Part shown: in pieces, positions 17,211 through 25,143 of the stretch
Position numbering within the stretch: position 1 is the first letter of the stretch
How the letters are laid out: each line of letters starts with the position of its first letter
Source of the DNA: Halorubrum xinjiangense
GTDB lineage: Archaea > Halobacteriota > Halobacteria > Halobacteriales > Haloferacaceae
Direction: 5' to 3'
Length of the DNA stretch: 64,000 bases
Assembly (NCBI RefSeq): GCF_900102375.1
Contig: NZ_FNBO01000006.1
Coordinates: forward strand, 124,001-188,000
Notes under the pieces: generated by a model
What the model was told of the DNA's origin: nothing
Databases searched by the model: none
What the model saw: only the letters and a program-made list of their open reading frames with translations
Translations under genes and position numbers: made by a program

Positions 17211-17861
17211 TCAGTTCGCCGGCTCGTCGGCGTCAGCGTCGTCGCCATCGGCTTCGTCGTCGCTCTCGGCTTCGTCGTCGCCGGCGCCCTCGTCCGCCTC
17301 CCGCACGTCTTCGTCGTCGGCCTCGTCGTCACCGCTCTCGCCCTCGGTGCCTTCCTCGCCGTCGACGGAGATCTGGACGGGTTCGGTGTCGCCGTCGGGC
17401 GATTCGCCGCCGAGCCGGCGGTCGAGGTTGAACACCGCGTTCAGCTCCGCTTGGACGTCGCCGACGACGCCGCGGACCAGCTCGCTCGGCGCGATGGCCT
17501 CGTACTCGTAGGGGTTGTTGCCGGCGCCCTCCGCCTTCCGCTTGCCGCGCTCGACGGTGCCCTCGTCGTGGAGCTCGGCGAGCGCCTCGCGGACGGTGCT
17601 GGGGTACAGCCCCGTGCCGTCGGCGACCTCGTCGCTCGTGCTGTTGGGGTTGTCGCGGAGGTAGACGTAGATCCGCGCGCGCGTCTCCGTGTCGAGCAGC
17701 CACGCGAGCAGGTCGACGACGTTGTCGTCGAACCCCTTTACCGCCCTGTCGGCGCCCTCGCCGAGCCGCTCTTTCGTCTTCCGAAGCTCCTCGCGGGTCC
17801 GCTCCGTCGGCGACTCCTCCGGGTCGTCGACCGGGTCAATCGGTGAATCGTCCGTGGTCAT
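17211..17861 (-). CDS. Winged-helix transcriptional regulator with long acidic tail
   Basis: 216 residues. A polar N-terminus (about 1-45) is followed by a winged helix-turn-helix at about 50-115 (LLDTETRARIYVYLRDNP, then DEVADGTGLYPSTVREALAELHDEGTVERGKRK). The last 75 or so residues are almost pure Asp/Glu/Ala/Gly, a halophilic tail that would be disordered. Its N-terminal half fits a DNA-binding regulator of the ArsR/MarR-like class common in haloarchaea. The target is unknown. It lies upstream of coaD on the same strand, but the 105-base gap leaves co-transcription open. Confidence 0.8.
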   Translation of the reverse strand: MTTDDSPIDPVDDPEESPTERTREELRKTKERLGEGADRAVKGFDDNVVDLLAWLLDTETRARIYVYLRDNPNSTSDEVADGTGLYPSTVREALAELHDEGTVERGKRKAEGAGNNPYEYEAIAPSELVRGVVGDVQAELNAVFNLDRRLGGESPDGDTEPVQISVDGEEGTEGESGDDEADDEDVREADEGAGDDEAESDDEADGDDADADEPAN

Positions 17862-18013
17862 GCTGGAAGCTGGGGGCTACGCGGTCAAAAGGGTTTCTCG
17901 TCGCTTTTATTCCGACGAAACGCGCTCCCGGCGCAGTGCCCGCTGCCGCGGCCGACGCGGCCGAGACGGCCGATGCGGCGGCCTCCCGAGGCGGTCCACG
18001 TCTCCGTGAGGGC

Positions 18014-19093
18014 TCAGGGCTCCACGAGGAGGTCCGCGCGCAGCGCGTCGGCGCCCGATTCCTCGCGGATCCGGCGTTGGCGCGCGGCGCCGCTCTCCGC
18101 CTCGTACACCTCGCGGATGCCGTCGATCCCGAGCCGGTCGCACTCGGCGTCGACGACTTCGCCGAGCGAGGTGGTTCCCTCGCTGTCGCGGTCGACGAAC
18201 GCGGCGTCGTGGCCGTTCCGGATCGCGCGCCACTTGTTTTCGTCGAGGAGTTCGCGGCGTAGCGCCGGCGGCGACTCGCCGTCCTCGTACCGCTCGGCGT
18301 AGTCGACGACCAGCTCGCGGGCGTACTCGGCGAGCGCCAGGGTCACTTCGGGATTGCGCTGGGCGTCAGGGGCGCGCACCTCCACGGTGCCGTGGCCAGT
18401 GTGGGGGCGCACGTCGAACCACAGCTCGCCGCGGTCCGCGATGGAGTCCGTCTCGACCATCCGGCGCTCGTACCGCTGGAAGGCGTCGAAATCGTCGAAC
18501 GCGGAGGGGATACCGGTGTTCGGGAGATTCTCGAACACCTTCGCGCGGGCCGAGGCGAGCCCGGTGTCGAACCCGTTCCAGAACGGGGAGTTCGCGGACA
18601 GCGCGAGCAGGACCGGGCAGTGCCACCGCAGGCGGTTCGCCACCCAGACGGCCTTGTCCGCGTCGTCGACGCCGACGTGGACGTGGAGCCCCGCGGTCGT
18701 GTTCCGGTGTTGCGGGTACTGAATGCGGTCCAACTGCGCCTGGTACCGCGGTTTCTGGACGTGGTCGAGCTCGCGCCACTTCGCTTCCGGGTGGAGGCCC
18801 GCGGCCGCAATCTGATACCCGTCCGCGGCGGCGTGGTCGACGAGCGCCTCGCGGACCGTCGCGAGCGCGTCCGCGGCCTCCGCGGTGTCCTCGGTCGTCT
18901 CGGTCTGGGCCTCGATCGTACACTCGAACAGCTCGTGGTCGAACCCCTCCGGCACCGCCGCCGGCGGGTCGCGGCCGTACACGAGGTCGTCCGTCCCGGA
19001 CGTGGGGTAGCCGTCGGCATCGACGATGTAGAACTCCTCCTCGATGCCGAGCGTCCCCATCCGGGAGAACGCGTCCCGCGAACCGAGTTGCAT
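18014..19093 (-). CDS. gshA: Glutamate-cysteine ligase (GCS2 type)
   Basis: 359 residues. It makes gamma-glutamylcysteine from Glu and Cys with ATP. Haloarchaea use gamma-glutamylcysteine itself as their main low-molecular thiol and lack glutathione synthetase. The start [25 protein letters not shown] carries the GIEEEF motif of GCS2 enzymes. [20 protein letters not shown] near residue 135 and [25 protein letters not shown] (cut here) near 225-245 are the other conserved ATP/substrate segments. A TTATATGG-like stretch lies about 20-30 bases upstream. The 19094-19609 gap beyond it contains repeat element copy B on the other strand. Confidence 0.88.
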   Translation of the reverse strand: MQLGSRDAFSRMGTLGIEEEFYIVDADGYPTSGTDDLVYGRDPPAAVPEGFDHELFECTIEAQTETTEDTAEAADALATVREALVDHAAADGYQIAAAGLHPEAKWRELDHVQKPRYQAQLDRIQYPQHRNTTAGLHVHVGVDDADKAVWVANRLRWHCPVLLALSANSPFWNGFDTGLASARAKVFENLPNTGIPSAFDDFDAFQRYERRMVETDSIADRGELWFDVRPHTGHGTVEVRAPDAQRNPEVTLALAEYARELVVDYAERYEDGESPPALRRELLDENKWRAIRNGHDAAFVDRDSEGTTSLGEVVDAECDRLGIDGIREVYEAESGAARQRRIREESGADALRADLLVEP

Positions 19094-19217
19094 TACGCCT
19101 CCGTTCCGCCCGCGCGGTCTTATATGGATTGGAACCCGAAGCGGAGCGTCGGTGTCGCGAATACATATTTAAATAGTCCGCGCAGTCGACTCGTTCACTT
19201 ATAAACAACTGGCGGTC

Positions 19218-19440
19218 GCGGTGGCGCGTGCCTGCGAGGCCGCTTTGCGGCCGAGCAGCACCGCGCGAGGGACGCCGCGAGCGACCGGAGGAAGCGAGCG
19301 GCGAGGCTGGGGAGGCGTGAGGCTGCGGTGCTGTGCGGTGCGGGTGGGACTCAAAGGGGCAGCCGTGAGGACGAAGCACGCCGCAGTAAGCACCGCAGGG
19401 AGCGCATCGAGTCCTCACGGCTGGGGCTTTGGAGGTGTTC
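19218..19440 (+). ncRNA. Repeated structured RNA candidate, copy B (shortest)
   Basis: Shortest copy of the four. The P4 stem is perfect: CAGCCGTGAGGAC at 19360-19372 pairs with GTCCTCACGGCTG at 19411-19423, and only 38 bases lie between the arms. P1 pairs GCGCGTGCCTGC with GCAGCACCGCGC, enclosing a P2 hairpin GGCCGCTTTGCGGCC. P3 pairs GCCGC with GCGGC. CTGCGGTGC at about 19323-19331 is perfectly complementary to GCACCGCAG in the P4 loop, a possible pseudoknot. A CTTATAAAC box lies at 19198-19206. The upstream gene gshA is divergent and the downstream gene DoxX is convergent, so the copy is an isolated unit. One 57-base unit follows and ends in a palindromic CATTTATAAATG near 19461. Nothing else is visible up to 19609. 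Confidence 0.6.
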
Positions 19441-19609
19441 TCCACCGATCGACAGTCATTCATTTATAAATGAGCGGTAGCAACGCGGCCCCTCTCCGTT
19501 ACAAAATCGAGTACGAAAATCGAACCGACCGAACTGTACTCCGCGTCTCGAAAACGAGTCGGCGGTGAGCCGTCACCGCCCGATTCCCCTCGCCCGGTCT
19601 CGCCCCCGT

Positions 19610-20164
19610 TCAGCCGAGGACGTACCGGAGCGCCGGGAACTTCTCGACGAGCGCCTGTCCGCCCACCTCGAACTCCTCGATGTAGGCGTCGAGGCCGAGG
19701 ACGCGGCCCGCGCCGAACGCCGCGACCGTGAGGAACACCATCGCGTACACCAGCGTCGAGTCGAACAGGGCGAGCGCCTCGCCGCTCCACCCGCCGAGGT
19801 AGAACAGCATCATCTGCATCGCCCCGCCGAGCGCGGCCAGGCGGACGAAGGCACCGGTGATGAGCGCCGCGCCGATGAGCAGCTGCGTGACCGGGACGAC
19901 GACGTTGACGATCTCCATCAGCGCGGCGTTCGACGCCATCGCGGCGTATATCCCGCTGACCGGGCTCGCCGAGCCGACGTTCGCGAGGTAGCCCGCGGCG
20001 TCGAACGGCCACTCGGAGACCTTGCCGAGGCCCGCGAACAGGATCATCCCGCCGATGGTCGCCCGGAGCAGGACGATGAACAGCGCCGACAGCGAGTGCG
20101 CCTTCCCCAGTAACGTGACGCCGCCTATCTCCCCGCCGAACTCGTTTGTGGTTTTCGTGGACAT
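19610..20164 (-). CDS. DoxX family membrane protein
   Basis: 184 residues from the ATG at 20164 (MSTKTTNEFGGEIGG). Four membrane helices are visible, with the family pattern RATIGGMILFAGLGKVSEWPF at the first helix (cut here) and a C-terminal EKFPALRYVLG. DoxX relatives include subunits of thiosulfate:quinone oxidoreductase and proteins of unknown role in membrane redox stress. Which applies here cannot be told from sequence. A GATTTATACG TATA box sits about 35 bases upstream. Confidence 0.85.
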   Translation of the reverse strand: MSTKTTNEFGGEIGGVTLLGKAHSLSALFIVLLRATIGGMILFAGLGKVSEWPFDAAGYLANVGSASPVSGIYAAMASNAALMEIVNVVVPVTQLLIGAALITGAFVRLAALGGAMQMMLFYLGGWSGEALALFDSTLVYAMVFLTVAAFGAGRVLGLDAYIEEFEVGGQALVEKFPALRYVLG

Positions 20165-20330
20165 TGTGTCTCTCCTCACTTCTGGATACGCCGGAGACAC
20201 GTATAAATCGGAAAGCGGGTTCCCCCTCGCCGAGACGGATTCCGCCGGTTCCCCCCATCGGTGGGGGCTTTAAATACTACCTCCCGAACGCTATCGGTTC
20301 GTATCTCACGCTTTGCCTCCCACGCCTCGC

Positions 20331-21014
20331 CTACCAGGCCTCGCCGCTCGCGAGGTCGACGTCGCCGTCCCCCTTCTCGGAGGGGCAGACGTCGGCGAGC
20401 GCGCAGTCGGCGCAGTCGGGGTTGATCGCCGTGCACGTCGCGCGGCCGTGGTCGATCATGAGGTGGGTGAACTGCTGCCAGTCGCTCTCGGGGACGATAT
20501 CGAGCAGGTCCTGCTCTATCGCTTCGGGGCGCTCCTCCTCGGTGATCCCCAACCGGCGCGTGAGCCGCTGGACGTGGGTGTCGACGACGATCCCCTCGAC
20601 GACGTCGTGGCCGTGCTGGAGGACGACGTTCGCGGTCTTGCGGCCCACGCCGGCCAGCTCCGTCAGCTCCGACATCGTGTCCGGGACCTCGCCGTCGTGT
20701 TCCTCGGCGATGTCCGCGCACGCCGAGCGGATGTACTTCGCCTTGTTGTTGTAGTAGGTGATCGAGTTGATCGCCTCCGCCAGCTCCTCTTGGGGCGCGT
20801 TCGCGTAGTCTTCGGGCGTCTCGTACGCCTCGAACAACTCGCCGCAGACCTTGTTCACGCGCTCGTCGGTGCACTGCGCCGAGAGGATGACCGCGATGAG
20901 CAGCTCGAGGCGGTTCGAGTAGTTGAGCGAGATGGTCGAGTCGGGGTACTCCTCGTAGAGCCGGTCGAGGACCTCGGCGACCTGCTCCTCCCGCGAGTCG
21001 AGTGGCGTTCCCAT
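20331..21014 (-). CDS. nth: Endonuclease III (DNA glycosylase/AP lyase)
   Basis: 227 residues of the HhH-GPD superfamily. It removes oxidised pyrimidines and nicks abasic sites in base excision repair. The helix-hairpin-helix LAGVGRKTANVVL contains the catalytic Lys, and GIVVDTHVQRL contains the catalytic Asp (VDTHV). The iron-sulfur cluster loop near the C-terminus has the spacing C-x6-C-x2-C-x5-C (CTAINPDCADCALADVC). An acidic tail after the cluster is about 17 residues long. Confidence 0.95.
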   Translation of the reverse strand: MGTPLDSREEQVAEVLDRLYEEYPDSTISLNYSNRLELLIAVILSAQCTDERVNKVCGELFEAYETPEDYANAPQEELAEAINSITYYNNKAKYIRSACADIAEEHDGEVPDTMSELTELAGVGRKTANVVLQHGHDVVEGIVVDTHVQRLTRRLGITEEERPEAIEQDLLDIVPESDWQQFTHLMIDHGRATCTAINPDCADCALADVCPSEKGDGDVDLASGEAW

Positions 21015-21136
21015 ACGAGTTCCTCCGCCCGGGCGACATTGAACGATCCGACTGCGGCGTTCTCTCCCGACCGAAGTGAACGACGGTACCCCGACCGAGT
21101 AGTAAGACAGTTACCACGCGGCGCGTTGGAGGGCGT

Positions 21137-22420
21137 ATGGACGTACTCGACGTCGCGGCGCGCGCGACCGAGACCGGGCCGGTGTGCGACGCCTGTCTCG
21201 GCCGGCTCGTCGCCGGCCGGAGCTTCGGGCTGTCGAACGCCGACCGCGGCTCGGCGCTCCGGGTGTCGCTCTCGCTGCGCGACGACGAGGACCACGAGCC
21301 GGTCGCGGTCGCGGACTGCTGGGTCTGTGAGGGGCGCTGCGCAGAGTTCGACGAATGGGCCGAGCGCGCCGCCGAGGCGGTCGAGGGGATCGAGTTCGCG
21401 ACGTACAACGTCGGCACGCGCCCGCCGCCGCTCATCGAGGAGAACGAGGCGCTGCTCCGCGCGGACGCCGGCCTCGACGAGGACGCGGGCGAACCGTTCA
21501 AGTCGGAGTTCAACCGCGAGGTCGGCAAGCGGTTCGGCCGGCTCACCGACACCGAGGTCTCCTTCGACCGCCCGGACGTCCAGTTCACGATCGACTTGGC
21601 CGACGACGCGGTCGACGCGAAGATCAACTCCACGTTCGTCTACGGCCGCTACAGGAAACTGGAGCGCGACATTCCCCAGACGGAGTGGCCCTGCCGCGAG
21701 TGTAAGGGCTCCGGGCGGCAGGGCGCGGACCCCTGCGACCACTGCGGCGGCTCCGGCTACCTCTACGACGACAGCGTCGAGGAGTACACCGCGCCGATCG
21801 TCGAGGACGTGATGGACGGCACCGAGGCGACGTTCCACGGCGCGGGCCGCGAGGACGTCGACGCGCTGATGTTAGGCACCGGGCGCCCGTTCGTGATCGA
21901 GGTCGAGGAGCCGCGCCGACGCCGGGTCGACACCGACCGCCTCCAGTCGGACATCAACGCGTTCGCCGACGGCGCGGTCGAGGTCGAGGGGCTCCGCCTC
22001 GCGACCTACGACATGGTCGAGCGCGTGAAGGAGCACGACGCCGGCAAGCGTTACCGGGCACAGGTGACCTTCGACGCGGACGTCGACGCCGACGCCCTCG
22101 CCGACGCGGTCGCCGAGCTGGAGGGAGCCACCGTCGAGCAGTACACGCCGAACCGGGTCGACCACCGCCGCGCGAGCATCACCCGCGAGCGCGACGTGTA
22201 CGAGGCGACCGCCGAACGCGACGACCCGCGCCACGCGACCGTCGAGATCCGCGGCGAGGGCGGCCTCTACATCAAGGAGCTGATCTCCGGCGACGAGGGC
22301 CGGACCGAGCCGAGCCTCGCCGGCCTGCTCGGCGTCGGCGCCGAGGTGACCGCGCTCGACGTCCTCGCGGTCGAGGGCCAGGCGGAGCCGTTCGAGCGCG
22401 ACGAGTTCTTCCGCGAGTAG
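21137..22420 (+). CDS. pus10: tRNA pseudouridine(54/55) synthase Pus10
   Basis: 427 residues. Archaeal Pus10 converts U54 and U55 of the tRNA T-loop to pseudouridine, replacing bacterial TruB at position 55. The N-terminal THUMP-like part holds zinc cysteines (CDACLGRL, CWVCEGRC). A middle DnaJ-like zinc knuckle reads CRECKGSGRQGADPC and CDHCGGSG. The catalytic domain has the family's Asp in GREDVDALMLGTGRPF near residue 245 and a late RYRAQVTF segment. The gene is divergent from nth. Confidence 0.95.
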   Translation: MDVLDVAARATETGPVCDACLGRLVAGRSFGLSNADRGSALRVSLSLRDDEDHEPVAVADCWVCEGRCAEFDEWAERAAEAVEGIEFATYNVGTRPPPLIEENEALLRADAGLDEDAGEPFKSEFNREVGKRFGRLTDTEVSFDRPDVQFTIDLADDAVDAKINSTFVYGRYRKLERDIPQTEWPCRECKGSGRQGADPCDHCGGSGYLYDDSVEEYTAPIVEDVMDGTEATFHGAGREDVDALMLGTGRPFVIEVEEPRRRRVDTDRLQSDINAFADGAVEVEGLRLATYDMVERVKEHDAGKRYRAQVTFDADVDADALADAVAELEGATVEQYTPNRVDHRRASITRERDVYEATAERDDPRHATVEIRGEGGLYIKELISGDEGRTEPSLAGLLGVGAEVTALDVLAVEGQAEPFERDEFFRE

Positions 22421-22535
22421 CGCGCGCCGGACCTCCCGACCCGGCGCCCCGGTTCGGCCCGACGGCAGCCCGTCTCGAACCGGTCACCAACGGGGAACCA
22501 ACGGGATTTATCTGACGAGCGTCAGACGTTCGGGT

Positions 22536-23237
22536 ATGAACGGGAGCGACGCCGGCGGCGGAAACGCCCGAGAGGGTGGGGCCCGAAACGGCGGCGCCCG
22601 CGGCGAGTCGGGCGGTTCCGCCGGGACTGGGGGAGCCGGCCACGCAGGCTCGCCCGCGGTCGGCGACTCCGTGATCCGACCGGCGGTCGACGACGCGAGC
22701 GACGTCCCGACGGCTGCCGACGTGTCGCTGAACGGCGCCGACCGCGCGGCGCGCCCCGACCGCGTCTCCTCGGTCCTCGTCGCGGTCGGCCCCGGCCCCC
22801 ACTCGGGGGCGACCGTCGACGTGGCCCGAGAAATCGCGGCGGCCACCGACGCGTGGCTCGAACTGTTCCACGTCGTCCCCTCGGACGCGGCGCTCGCCGA
22901 CGCCGGACCCGACGGGGAAGCGAGCGGGACCGCCGTCGCCGACGGCGACTCGGACGCCAGCGACTACGCCGTGGCCGGGGAGCGGCTCCTCGACGCGGCC
23001 GAGGACAGGCTCGGCGGCTTCGAACGGGCGGACCGGTGGCTCGTCGAGGATCGGACCGCGGCGGGCGCGGTCGTCGAGCAGTCGGCGTACTACGACTTGG
23101 TCGTCGTGGGCGCGCCGACGACCGGAACCGTCGGCCGCTTCGTTTTCGGCTCCACCACCGACACGGTCGTCGGCGACGCCGAGGTCCCGGTCGTCGTCGT
23201 CGAGGCCGACGGGTCGACCGCGCTCGACGCGGCGTAA
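22536..23237 (+). CDS. Universal stress protein with long disordered N-terminus
   Basis: 233 residues. Residues 1-75 are a Gly/Ala/Ser-rich low-complexity arm. Residues 76-230 form a UspA domain (VSSVLVAVGPGPHSGATVDV at the start; DLVVVGAPTTGTVGRFVFGS near the end, close to the ATP-binding G-2x-G-9x-G signature). Usp domains bind ATP or act as dimers under stress, and the specific role is unknown. A long N-terminal arm is unusual for single-domain Usp proteins. An in-frame later Met is not available before the domain, so the arm appears genuine. Confidence 0.8.
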   Translation: MNGSDAGGGNAREGGARNGGARGESGGSAGTGGAGHAGSPAVGDSVIRPAVDDASDVPTAADVSLNGADRAARPDRVSSVLVAVGPGPHSGATVDVAREIAAATDAWLELFHVVPSDAALADAGPDGEASGTAVADGDSDASDYAVAGERLLDAAEDRLGGFERADRWLVEDRTAAGAVVEQSAYYDLVVVGAPTTGTVGRFVFGSTTDTVVGDAEVPVVVVEADGSTALDAA

Positions 23238-23368
23238 CGACTCCGTCGCCGCTGCCGGCCGCGGCGCTGCTGATCTCCGCGTTGCTTCCCTCCGCGTCAG
23301 CCTCCTCTCTCCTCCGCGTCAGCCCCGTTCTCCTCCGCGTGCTATCGTTTCACGTCGCGGCGACAGCG

Positions 23369-23393
23369 TTAAATCAGTGTACACACTTGTACA
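23369..23393 (+). promoter_or_regulatory. trp operon promoter with paired palindromic operator candidate
   Basis: A TTAAAT box at 23369-23374 is followed by GTGTACAC (23377-23384) and TTGTACAT (around 23387-23394). The two TGTACA cores start exactly 10 bases apart, one helical turn. They lie between the TATA box and the expected start of transcription near 23397, where a repressor would block initiation. A GGTGG at about 23416-23420 could be the ribosome binding site of trpD. Confidence 0.5.
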
Positions 23394-23425
23394 TCACAAC
23401 GCGGAATACTACATCGGTGGACACA

Positions 23426-24499
23426 ATGAATCTCAACGACACGGTCGAGCGCGTGACGGACGGGGAGGATCTCACTGTCGAGGAGGCGCGCGAGGCCGCG
23501 CGGCTCGTCTTCGAGGAGGCGACCGAGGCCCAGATCGGGGCGCTGCTCGCCGCGCTCCGGACGAAGGGCGAGACCGAGGCCGAGATCGCCGGGTTCGCGC
23601 AGGGGATGCGCGACGCGGCGCGGACGATCGAGCCCGACCGGGCGCCGCTCGTCGACACCTGCGGGACCGGCGGCGACGACTACGACACGATCAACGTGTC
23701 GACGACCGCCGCCATCGTCGCTGCGGGCGCCGGGGTGCCGATCGCCAAGCACGGCAACTACTCCGTCTCCTCCTCCTCGGGGAGCGCGGACGTGCTGGAG
23801 GTCGCGGGCGCCGACGTCGAGGCCGAGCCGCCGGCCGTCGAGGACGCGATCGAGGAAGACGGGATCGGCTTCATGCTCGCGCCCGTCTTCCACCCGGCGA
23901 TGAAGGCCGTCATCGGCCCCCGCAAGGAGCTCGGGATGCGGACCATCTTCAACGTCCTCGGCCCGCTCACGAACCCCGCCGGCGCCGACGCGCAGGTGCT
24001 CGGCGTCTACGACCCCGACCTCGTGCCCGTCATCGCACGGTCGCTCGCGCACATGCCCGTCGAGCGCGCCCTCGTCGTCCACGGCGCCGGCATGGACGAG
24101 ATCGGGATCCACGCGGAGACGGTCGCCGCCGAGGTCGACGGCGAGGACGTGACGGAGTTCACGATCGAGCCAGCCGACCTCGGGCTCGATCGCGCCCCGA
24201 TCGAAGCCGTCGCGGGCGGGACGCCCGAGGAGAACGCCGCGGACCTGCGGGGGATCGTCGACGGCTCCGTGACGGGCCCCAAGCGAGACCTCATCCTCGC
24301 GAACGCCGGCGCCGCCATCTACGTCGCCGGCGAGGCCGACACGCTCGCGGCGGGCGTCGAGCGCGCCGCCGAGGCGATCGACTCCGGCGCGGCCGCGGAG
24401 AAGTTCGCGGCGCTCTGCGGCGACGGCGAGTCCCTCGCGGCCGACGCGGAATCGACGCCGACTGATGGCCCGGAGACGACCGCGGAGGACGACGACTGA
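23426..24499 (+). CDS. trpD: Anthranilate phosphoribosyltransferase
   Basis: 357 residues. It joins anthranilate and PRPP in the second step of tryptophan synthesis. The PRPP loop is DTCGTGGDDYDTINVST at about residues 77-93, and KHGNYSVSSSSGSADVLE near 110 is the anthranilate/Mg region (family KHGNR/KHGN). The C-terminal 20 residues are an acidic/Thr tail. It is the first gene of trpDFEG. Its stop overlaps the trpF start (TGATG). The remaining trp genes (trpCBA) are not in this window. Confidence 0.96.
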   Translation: MNLNDTVERVTDGEDLTVEEAREAARLVFEEATEAQIGALLAALRTKGETEAEIAGFAQGMRDAARTIEPDRAPLVDTCGTGGDDYDTINVSTTAAIVAAGAGVPIAKHGNYSVSSSSGSADVLEVAGADVEAEPPAVEDAIEEDGIGFMLAPVFHPAMKAVIGPRKELGMRTIFNVLGPLTNPAGADAQVLGVYDPDLVPVIARSLAHMPVERALVVHGAGMDEIGIHAETVAAEVDGEDVTEFTIEPADLGLDRAPIEAVAGGTPEENAADLRGIVDGSVTGPKRDLILANAGAAIYVAGEADTLAAGVERAAEAIDSGAAAEKFAALCGDGESLAADAESTPTDGPETTAEDDD

Positions 24500-25143
24500 T
24501 GGCGCGGGTGAAGATCTGCGGGATCACTCGGGAGGCCGACCTCCGCGCCGCGGTCGAGGCGGGCGCGGACGCGGTCGGCGTCATCACCGAGGTCCCCGTC
24601 GACTCGCCGCGCGAGGTCGACCCGGCGACGGCCGCCGAGCTGCTCGCGGCCGTGCCCCCCTTCGTCACCGGCACGCTCGTGACGATGCCCGACTCCGCCG
24701 AGCGCGCGGTCGAACTCGCGCGCACGGTGGCGCCCGACGCGATCCAGCTCCACGGCGAGTGGACCGTCGACGAGCTGCGGTACATCCGCGCGGAGACCGA
24801 GCGCAGGGTGCTGCTCACGGTCGACGCCGACGACCCGGCCCGCGCAAGGGAGCTCGACGGCGCGGTCGACGCCCTAGTCGTCGACTCAACCGACGACTCG
24901 GGGGCGGGCGGCACCGGCGAGACGCACGACTGGCGCGCGACGGGCGAGCTCGCCGCCCGGCTCACCACGCCCGTCGTGCTGGCGGGCGGGCTCACGGCCG
25001 ACACGGTCGCCGAGGCCGTCCGCGTCGCCGACCCATTCGCCGTCGACGTCGCCTCGGGCGTCGAGATCGAGGGCGGGCGGAAGGACCACAACGCGGTGGC
25101 CCGCTTCGTCGCGAACGCGGGCCGGGAGATGGAGCTGGCATGA
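24499..25143 (+). CDS. trpF: Phosphoribosylanthranilate isomerase
   Basis: 214 residues of the TIM-barrel family. It performs the Amadori rearrangement of phosphoribosylanthranilate. The start MARVKICGITREADLRAAVEAGADAVG (in pieces) has the catalytic Cys in KICGITR and a strand with DAVGVI. DAIQLHGEW is the second conserved block, and VDVASGVEIEGGRKD near the C-terminus is the phosphate-binding block (family VDVSSGVE). It overlaps trpD at one end and trpE at the other, consistent with translational coupling. Confidence 0.96.
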   Translation: MARVKICGITREADLRAAVEAGADAVGVITEVPVDSPREVDPATAAELLAAVPPFVTGTLVTMPDSAERAVELARTVAPDAIQLHGEWTVDELRYIRAETERRVLLTVDADDPARARELDGAVDALVVDSTDDSGAGGTGETHDWRATGELAARLTTPVVLAGGLTADTVAEAVRVADPFAVDVASGVEIEGGRKDHNAVARFVANAGREMELA

